From Bisporella sp. PMI_857 (taxonomy: Eukaryota; Ascomycota; Leotiomycetes; Helotiales; Helotiaceae), in the NCBI GenBank assembly GCA_021307315.1, contig JAJSPD010000042.1, positions 124,001 to 188,000 of the forward strand: DNA of 64,000 bases, in the 5' to 3' direction. The notes under the pieces were generated by a model. That model saw only the letters and a program-made list of their open reading frames with translations. It did no database searches and was not told the origin of the DNA. Every line of letters begins with the position of its first letter. Position 1 is the first letter of the stretch. Position numbers and translations under genes: made by a program. Shown here piece by piece: positions 56,501 through 64,000 of the stretch.

Positions 56501-57252
56501 CTGGTCGCTGTTGGCAACTGATCGAACGATTGTACTTAGCTTCTCTAAACAATGGACAAGTCTCGTTAGCTATCAGCAGGCACTGGAACAGAAACCACTT
56601 TGTAAAGATCTTACCGATATCTAGAACATTTCCTCCCCTGCTTGTATCAAGGCCTAAAGGTGCATTGCAAGTTGGACAATACTGCGAGTCGAACTCCTTA
56701 ATGTATTCGTAAAAACATGCTTCATGAGAGACGTGAGCACAGGAGAATTGAAGGATTCGTTCGCCGCGAAGGGTATGTTCCAATGGCTCCTCGCATACTG
56801 CACATTCGCTACCAACGAATGTTCTCTCCCGTCGAGTCCGACTTCTGTCCGTGTCTAACATTCCAGCCATTCCTCCACCTGATCTCTTGCGCAGTTCACT
56901 CGATCCCGTACTCCCTTTCGACCTTTGTGTGTTCGCCGACGAAGTAGATTTCCGAGCATGCGATGAGTCGGTGGTGTGAGAATCTATGGGAGCAAGGTTA
57001 GGTTGAACAAAGTCAAGAAGGTCTAGAGGGGCCAGGAGAGGAAAATTGGAGCGCACCCTTTTTGGGATGGGATCCTGCAGTGGCCTTGCCAGGTCCCTCC
57101 CTAGTTCCCTTTCTCCTTGGTTTTTGATCCCTGTTGTTGAGGAGCCCAAGCTCATACAAGGCCGAAACTGTTTCCACTTGCTGGGCTAGTTGCTTCTGTT
57201 CCTTTGCTGCCGGGTTTCGGTTGGAAGAGTTATGGCCGAAGAAAATCGACAT
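53554..57252 (-). CDS. RING / PH / vWA protein, Far1/Ste5-like scaffold
   Basis: Exons (minus) 57252-57057, 56983-56615, 56544-55827 and 55771-53554 give 1166 residues; introns are 73, 70 and 55 bp. A RING-H2 (CAVCEEPLEH ... FSCAHVSHEACFYEY ... YCPTCNAPLG) occupies roughly 120-175. An Arg/Ser-rich spacer follows. A PH-like region lies near 425-570 (FGKLRLYGTIRVG ... ENILTLSLSV ... LKFENRNQLKLWQQALLDL) and a vWA domain near 640-830 (PIDIVVVVPISSSMQG ...). RING+PH+vWA is the layout of the pheromone-pathway proteins Far1/Ste5, so a signalling scaffold or ubiquitin-ligase role at the plasma membrane is likely. The vWA MIDAS lacks its first Asp (Pro instead). A 6.7-kb region without genes lies upstream. 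Confidence 0.88.
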
Positions 57253-59481
57253 GTAATTGTCTCGTCTCAAGCTCCTGTATAGCCAATGATTTCTATCACA
57301 AATTTACACAGGCTTGAATGTCCGGTGGGCGATCGCGGTTGCTCTCTAAGACAACGATTTCCTATAGCATCTCCAATATCGCGATCCCAGAAATTGCCGA
57401 CACAATTGGCACAAAAGGATATCCACTAGCATCCACTGTTCATTCGAGGGAGAAGATCGCAACAGCAGCTGCCACCGGATGAATCCTTGGAAGCCTTAGC
57501 TATTGATGGGAAGTGTATAAGATAGACGGCGGCCAGGGAAGAGACTAAGTTAATTCTCTGATCTGCGCGTTTCTGCAGCGGAGCAGACAGGTGAATACTG
57601 TAGATGGTAGAGATGCGTAAGTCCTATTGGTCGCAAAGGCCGGAAATGTTTTGCTGTTGCGCGCCCAGAGACAACTGGGGATGGGAAGATTGTTGTGTTT
57701 GAGGATATGACTCCTGAGCAAACAGTAACGGCCGGTACGCTACAGAAGAAGCGAGGATGTGTTTGGGGATAGTTGCAAGAAAGATAGAGAGAAGTGATAG
57801 CAAAACCGCGGGCGGGTTCATAGGAAATGGAGTGAAGTGGAGTGCAGTGCAGCGCAGCGCACTGCAGCAGGGCAATTCTGAATGAATGGGCCAACCTGCT
57901 AGCATTAATGACGGGGTTTGGCAGGGTCCCCCCTTTGCCTGTGCCCTGGTGCATGTTCATGGTCCTGAATGCCCTTGTAGCTCGGACAAGTGTGTAAGTA
58001 TTATTTTTTTGCCATTGACTTGAGCCCGTTTGGGATAGGTACCTGGGATGGGTGGATGGAGTGAGTTAGGATGGGGTGGTTTTTCTCTTTGCCTACTGTA
58101 CAGCATTCGGAAACTTGGGCGAAGTTTGGTAAGGCGGGGCAGTCAAAGGGAAAGTTTACAGGGGGACAAGGGGGTTATGCTACAGGGATGTAATGGTGGC
58201 CGATGGTACTGTAGCCTGCCGGTCCCGGGTCCGCAGTTTACTTACTAGTACTGTAATGGGTAGTGGGTAGTGAGCGGTACAACAGAGCTGGCTCGTCTAG
58301 TCTAGAGCAAGCTCCCCTTGCGGCATTAGACGCGGTTTACAGTAGCACCATATTCGCAAACTATTCCCGGCGCAGTTCTTTCTTGGGGGGGAGGGGGGGG
58401 AGGAAAGGGTGGTGGAAGAGGCCCTAGTTTCAAAAGGTCACACACACAGTACCCTACCAAGTATATTCCCATCCTTCAGGCCACATGCGCCTCTACTTGT
58501 AGTGTGTGTGATGCACTGTAAATCAACCGTTTTGGCGCTGCTTGACTTGCTCTTTTCCTCCATCACTATAGACTCTAGGTCCCAAGTCGACTTTGTATCT
58601 AGGTACTTAGTTCCAACACAATGCTACAGTACAGTTACTTATTGCTCCGTATACTATCAGACACTATCAGAATTCAGGTCTTGAATGCGCCGTTCCCGTG
58701 CGTTCCCGTGTGTATCAATCAGGGCAAGGGGATCCATTGGCAGATTAGGCTACTCCCGCCTCATTCGAGCTTTCAGTTGCGCTTTGTTATTGGAACAGCT
58801 ACTTTGCCGTGACAGAGTGAAATCTGGTTAGACACTGTCCTTCTCACCATGCCGTCCCGTGTAATCTAGATTTGGGTTTTGCGCGGTCGTGATGAGCAGA
58901 GGGGGGCTACTGGTGGTGAATGGTGGCTGTTCGCGATGCGCATCAGTGTGTCTGCTCGATATTTATATCCGCGGTATCGTTTCCGATACGATTCAACGGG
59001 TTCTGATGTGAAGTTCGTCGATCAAGCTAGAAGAAAGATGACAGCGGCATGGATCAAGGTACAAAGAGAAGAAAAAACAAGTATACAGTAAAGTAAAATA
59101 CTTTTGAACGCAAATTGTGTGGAGAAAGTTTGATGTTGGAGAGTGGAACGGCCTCCGCTTCACTGACAGGCAGGTTATACAGTACGCGGAAATATAATTA
59201 CCAGCATGATGGGACAGTAAGGAGAGGATCTTTGAGTCAATGATTTACATTAAAGAGCCCCCTTTTACGAGGTTTTGAGGTAGAACATGGGGGGCGAATT
59301 GGGTAATATAAACGTAAACTCGAGATGGATCCAGGAATAATCTGCGGATTCTTTCTTCCCTACTCTCTCTCTCTCCCTTGCGCAACCCTGCTGCATCGGA
59401 TTTTATCTACTTTAGACCCATTGTCAAGTACCAGCACCAGCCCCCTTTTCCAGGGTTAAACTGTTCATGATTCAAGCACAC

Positions 59482-59484
<3 letters not shown>
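57253..59484. promoter_or_regulatory. Upstream region of the Far1-like gene, rich in TACTGTA/TACAGTA
   Basis: No supported ORF. Eight copies of TACTGTA or its complement TACAGTA were located here, starting at 57596, 58094, 58207, 58249, 58338, 58625, 59084 and 59178. Chance would give about one in 8 kb. Their position upstream of the Far1-like start suggests regulation or a long leader, but no binding protein is known to me. Confidence 0.45.

Positions 59485-59524
<40 letters not shown>
59485..59524. repeat. (CT)20 microsatellite
   Basis: Twenty CT units in the upstream region of the Far1-like gene. Confidence 0.9.
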
Positions 59525-59529
<5 letters not shown>

Positions 59530-60196
59530 GTTTGCCATGAGGCATTCCACCCATAGAGTATTGTATGAGCTATCCTCAGGACCAGTCTCCGCGATCAACA
59601 AGAGCTAAAAGAATGACTATTGTATGGGAAATAGGCCTCGATTTCTTTAGCCCGTCTTGTAAAATTATTCTGTACGTGCTTTTACCGCGTCTAGTCTAGA
59701 AAAACATTGGCGGCGGGGCGATCCTCTTTTCTTACCCTGTCTCCTCCTGTCCTTCCCTCCGGATGGGTACTGCAGCACAGTAAGGGCATCTTTGCGCCGG
59801 TACCAGTTCCAGAACCAATATCTGTACCTGCACCAGCACCAACCAACAGGGGTGATGAAAATGCTTTGCTAGGCTATGAAACAGAAAACAAAAATCAATA
59901 CAAAGTATACTCACTCACTCACCTTCATCCATATACGCCAAAATACAAATCCAGAACAGCTTGCATACGAGGGAATGGACGAGCTCTCGTTTCATCTCGT
60001 CTTGTCTTCCATCCCAGGAGGAGGGCATTTTAGGCCTCACGTGCCGTCATCAAGCATAAGCGGTACTGTAGTCCCCAGGCCACCAACTGCACACAGTGCA
60101 GGTACAGTTATCTTTCATCTTCAGTACAATAGTCACAACGGGCTGGCTCTCTTCAACTGCCGTCCTCCTCCACTGCACCTCAATTGGGCATCTTAT

Positions 60197-60231
60197 CTGT
60201 ACTGTACTGTACTGTACTGTACTGTACTGTA
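60197..60231. repeat. CTGTA pentanucleotide repeat, seven units
   Basis: Seven perfect CTGTA units. Each junction recreates the heptamer TACTGTA, which is also scattered singly nearby (60064, 60433). Confidence 0.9.
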
Positions 60232-60439
60232 ATCTGGAGGAACTCTGCTGTGCCCTTACAGCATTGCGCAATCCTCCTTCAGCTCGAAACACGAAAGATG
60301 TTATCCTCCAGCCGGTTTCCAGCCAACCACGACCAGGTGTTTGTCTGAAGTTGGCTTTGCATCCCCCAACATAATAGTAAGAATTTAAAAGAAGATGGCT
60401 GGGGGGTTGGCAATCAACCTTTCCTCTCGGTGTACAGTA

Positions 60440-63400
60440 ACGGTTTTATCCGCAGTGCAAACATTCCAACCACCACCATAATCATCTTCCATCAAATCGA
60501 CCCCCTTGACGCCTTCCTAATGGGTTGGCCAGTCTCCACAGGACCATGTGGCAGCCACAGGCACAGGAACAAGATCGCAACGGAGATCCCACCTCAATAA
60601 TACAGGTGATAAGTTGGAATCCCTTGGCGGAACCGTTTCTGCCAACCTTGCACCACTTATCATGTTTCAAGAAATGTTACAACAGAATCATATGCAGAAT
60701 AATTGATTACCAACAAGTATTTCTATGCTCCATGCGATCACCATTCTCAATGCTTTCCACCTTCAAGAGTCTACGCACCGGTTCGGCGTTACTTATCGAC
60801 GTAAGCAAAAAGTAAGCGTGGGTACCTATATTGTGTGTGATCGCGCTTGAGGAGGCTGGTAACTACACCACTTCAATATCTAACGTTTGGAAGCGACAAG
60901 TCATCACCATAAATGGAATCAGGAACCCTTGAACAAGCGCGCTCATTTCAATATTCATCAGCATGGCTGGTCTCATGCCCGACCGAACCGTCCAGTCATC
61001 GATGCTGATTAACACCCAAAGTTGTTCCGCGCCTCACCAGCCTCAATCTACAATCCTACATGTACATCATCACACGCAATCTCTCTTGCATCCATCCCAT
61101 TCATTTAAAAATAGCTAATTAGATGAAAGTTTGCCCTTGCAGATGCGACGACTGCCGTTGGAAAATCATCCGCAATCCTTTGACCAAGAGATGAACTCGC
61201 ATTGAAGCTTTGGTACCTTTCCCAACTGATGCATTCTCGTCTTTACGTGCCCCTTCGATGCTACACAATCTTTATCCCTATGCTTTATCCTGCTGCGCCA
61301 TGGTGGCAGTGGCAAACCCCTCCTCATGCAGAGCGTCAGTAAGAAAACTACCTCGTGAGACGCCTCTTATATTTTCAAGGAAGAGGCTCCAAATGGCTTA
61401 ATAAAGTCGGGAAAGGTACACACCATTTTCCAAATAACCACGTGGGACATCAAATCTCCCATTGGCTTATCTATCAATGACAGGTACGTTCTGCTGTCTC
61501 TCATGTCAGGACCTGCGTCGTACTGACGGTTGGCGTGGCCTTCAATACCACAGCAACCAGAGGGGCAACTGCCAGACTATCAATTGATGCTGATCTTAGT
61601 TCTGCTTACATCAGCTCTAGAACTTGAGGATACTCGTGATAAAATTGCTGCTTCAGAGCATGCAGCCACATCAATGGTTATGACCTGGACACTTACTGAA
61701 CACTATGGAACGTCTCAAACATTAATGCCCATTCTATTCAAACGTAGCAGTTGAGACATGTTTTATTCTCTCCAGCCAGAAATGAAGAATTTTGTCCGGG
61801 CAATATTGCTCCTCATCCATAGGCTTAATCAACGGACGATGCCGTGATGATTGTACTAGATGGACCGGCACACAGCTCCACAACAATATCGTTTTCGCGT
61901 GGCTCTGACATATGCGTTTTCTAGTTTCGTTAGCAGACCTTCTAGCTTGAACTAATGGTTCGGTGGCTCAGCCTAGGTTCAGCCCAAAGTCCCACTTCAT
62001 GTTGTGTATCGAAGGGCTTTGGCTAGTCAACCACAAGTAGGCCCTATTCAGTTCACTCATTTTCTTGTTACATGAGATGGGATTTGTGTCACGCCGTCGC
62101 TGGATTTGCCATATACGTCGGGTTTTTAACAGCAAAGGATATTACAAGGTTCATGAAATATCTCGTGGAACAAGGGCAGTTTTTAACGGCCCAAGCTTGA
62201 CCAAAGCACAATACGCTTAACACTTATGCACGGTTAATCTCCTTTCGTCTGGAACAACATGAAATGTCTCTAATATCGGCAGCATTGCTACGAATCAGGA
62301 TCAACAACAGGAGATGGTAATGTGATGCCCTATGGGAATGCTACAAATGGGGCTTGTCGGCTAGCCCGTACATGTCACCGATCATAGATGTTGCGCTGCA
62401 GTAATTTTGACCCTTATAGATCCCTATTGGGATGTAACAAAGGATCACGTTGCTATCACAAACATCAAGCTGCATTTTCCCGACTTTTAATAGCCGCTAT
62501 CGTCACCATATATTGAACACCTCTGCGAATGATTAGTTAGGTCGTGAAAGGTGCATGCATCACAAGGCAGAGCTTGGACTCCGATCCTCTTCTTTGTCGC
62601 GTTCTTGGAAAAAGGTAAACAAATCAACCATATTGCAAATGACACTGTACAATATGTCTACAGTACCTTTTTGTCATATAAACTACTTTCTTAAGTGCTA
62701 ATAAGAACGACAGTGCACCTTAGCTCTGTACTTTAAGGAGGAAATAGGGCAGGGCTGCAGGGCTAAATCGGAACTTAAATGCCCAGTCTACCAGTGTGGA
62801 TTTCAGCCATTGCACTAGGTGGTCTACCAGAAAACAATTTTAACACAATCTGCCCAATCATGCTTTTTAGCTGCTTCAAGACGGCATCTTTGTGGATGTG
62901 AGGCTAGAAGGCACTAAAGGCTTCCTTGCATCTTCATTTCCATGTGGAACTCACGAGTCAGCGACCAGGTGGGACGGCAATCTGTTTTATTCGATGAAAG
63001 ATTTGCCTTTCTAACAGGGAGAGAACTAAGATTCTCAACATCATACATGAACACGACAGCACGAGGTGCGACGTACGGCATGTCTCAAGATGTGTAATGT
63101 ATGAAACTTACTCGAGGTCTCGGTCAGTCCGGAATAGATCCGAGATAGAGCCATGAATATCTCAATGGCGTCATGACACTCCTTTCATGCAGAGCTGAAC
63201 TTTTTTCGCCTCAATAGCTCCAAATTTACGCAATCAGTTTTCGCGAAAGCTCCAGGTCAAAATTTGACAATTGCATATTCTTTTAGTAGACACGCGGATA
63301 CGGATAGGAAAGTCTAAAGTTTCCAAGCCGAAATCTTAATTGGATCGCCTACCTAGTCGCCACTATTGCATTCTTATTCTTATTTTTCCTGGGGGACAGC

Positions 63401-64000
63401 TTGACGCATCAAAGCTTGACATACATCAAATCTCCAAAAATCCTGCTTTGTCGAACTTGTTTAGTGGATGCCTTCAAGTCCCAAGTTCATATTTCAACAA
63501 GCGGCCGGCCTCCTTTTGGGATGCTGCCGTGTGTGTTCAAGGATTCAACCCCGCAACTCGCTTCTCCCAACGGCTGGCCATCCGCGGCCTTCCTCGTGGG
63601 CACCGAGTTTCATGCTTCGCGTATACCCGCAATCAATTATTCATATCATTGCGAGGCAATTTCTGTATTCGCCTTCCCGTGCCAATTCGGAAATGAACAT
63701 AGTCATCAGAGCTGCGATGGACCCTGATTTCTTCCTCTTTAGTTGAATTACGGTCCCTATGTTACTTAGTGATATGCATTGATAGCGAGCCGCGTGCCTG
63801 ACTATTGATGTGTTTCCCATGTGCTGCTCCCTTACTATACGTTGAAAAGCCCATCCAGTAACTGGTCGGCCTTGGCAGAAGCCGAGAACAAGATCTTCCG
63901 CGGATCATTATGATGACCGATCTAGATAACCTGACCAGGAGGCGATGAGACGAGACTGGGCCACTCACTGGCTTGCTAGAATCGTTTGAGCAGAAGAATT
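60440..64000. other. Gene-free right end of the window
   Basis: About 3.5 kb with many short frames but none with a recognisable domain, splice continuity or convincing codon pattern. One further TACAGTA lies at 62659. No tRNA, rRNA or transposon signature was recognised. Confidence 0.4.

Noticed and set aside
56164..56517. Ala-rich minus-strand frame with its own stop
   Set aside because: Out-of-frame reading of exon 3 of the Far1-like gene; the spliced frame continues through it without a stop.
59407..59601. Frame containing a long Arg-Glu repeat
   Set aside because: Simply the translation of the (CT)20 microsatellite.
61950..61995. tRNA-like GGTTCGGTGGCTCAG... stretch
   Set aside because: No acceptor stem, anticodon arm or T-loop could be folded around it.

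Overview
The window looks like nuclear DNA of a filamentous ascomycete (Pezizomycotina). Most genes carry 45-60 bp GT-AG introns with CTAAC/CTGAC branch sites. There is a CBM1 cellulose-binding tail, WSC-domain proteins, a Zn2Cys6 regulator, an isolated 5S rRNA gene and a decayed Tad-like LINE. The gene content would suit a Leotiomycete, but that is an inference. Exon joins given here were worked out by hand from splice sites and reading frame; each intact multi-exon model gives a total length divisible by three.

Layout. 1-252 is the 3' end of a secreted carbohydrate esterase with a CBM1. 0.25-6 kb is gene-poor and holds two decayed genes on the minus strand: a maleylacetate reductase containing a small internal inversion, and a broken member of a conserved uncharacterised fungal family. 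6-8 kb is a coiled-coil protein. 8.8-13.7 kb is a 1516-residue secreted beta-propeller protein with four WSC domains. 15.3-16.7 kb is a LINE ORF1 remnant. 18.7-26 kb holds an Mss116/CYT-19-like DEAD-box helicase, an alpha/beta hydrolase, a GPI-type WSC protein and an unknown coiled-coil protein. 26.4-26.9 kb is a 279-bp tandem duplication. 29-36.4 kb holds a class III aminotransferase, a CLC chloride channel and a neurochondrin-like protein. 37.5-38.5 kb holds a small Dabb protein and the 5S rRNA gene.

The most interesting block is 38.9-49.5 kb. Six adjacent genes form three head-to-head pairs: SDR / IlvD-Edd dehydratase, Zn2Cys6 regulator / Ldh2-type dehydrogenase, and MFS transporter / SMP-30 lactonase. 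Together they could supply uptake, sugar oxidation, lactone opening, sugar-acid dehydration and further redox, so a non-phosphorylative sugar or sugar-acid catabolic cluster is likely. CGG/CCG inverted pairs with 6- or 7-base spacers occur in all three shared promoters. The Ldh2 gene has an apparent one-base frameshift.

50.4-52.3 kb is an RMD1/SIF-type protein and 53.6-57.3 kb is a RING/PH/vWA protein resembling Far1/Ste5 scaffolds. The last 6.7 kb shows no convincing gene but is strikingly rich in the heptamer TACTGTA/TACAGTA between 57.6 and 60.4 kb.
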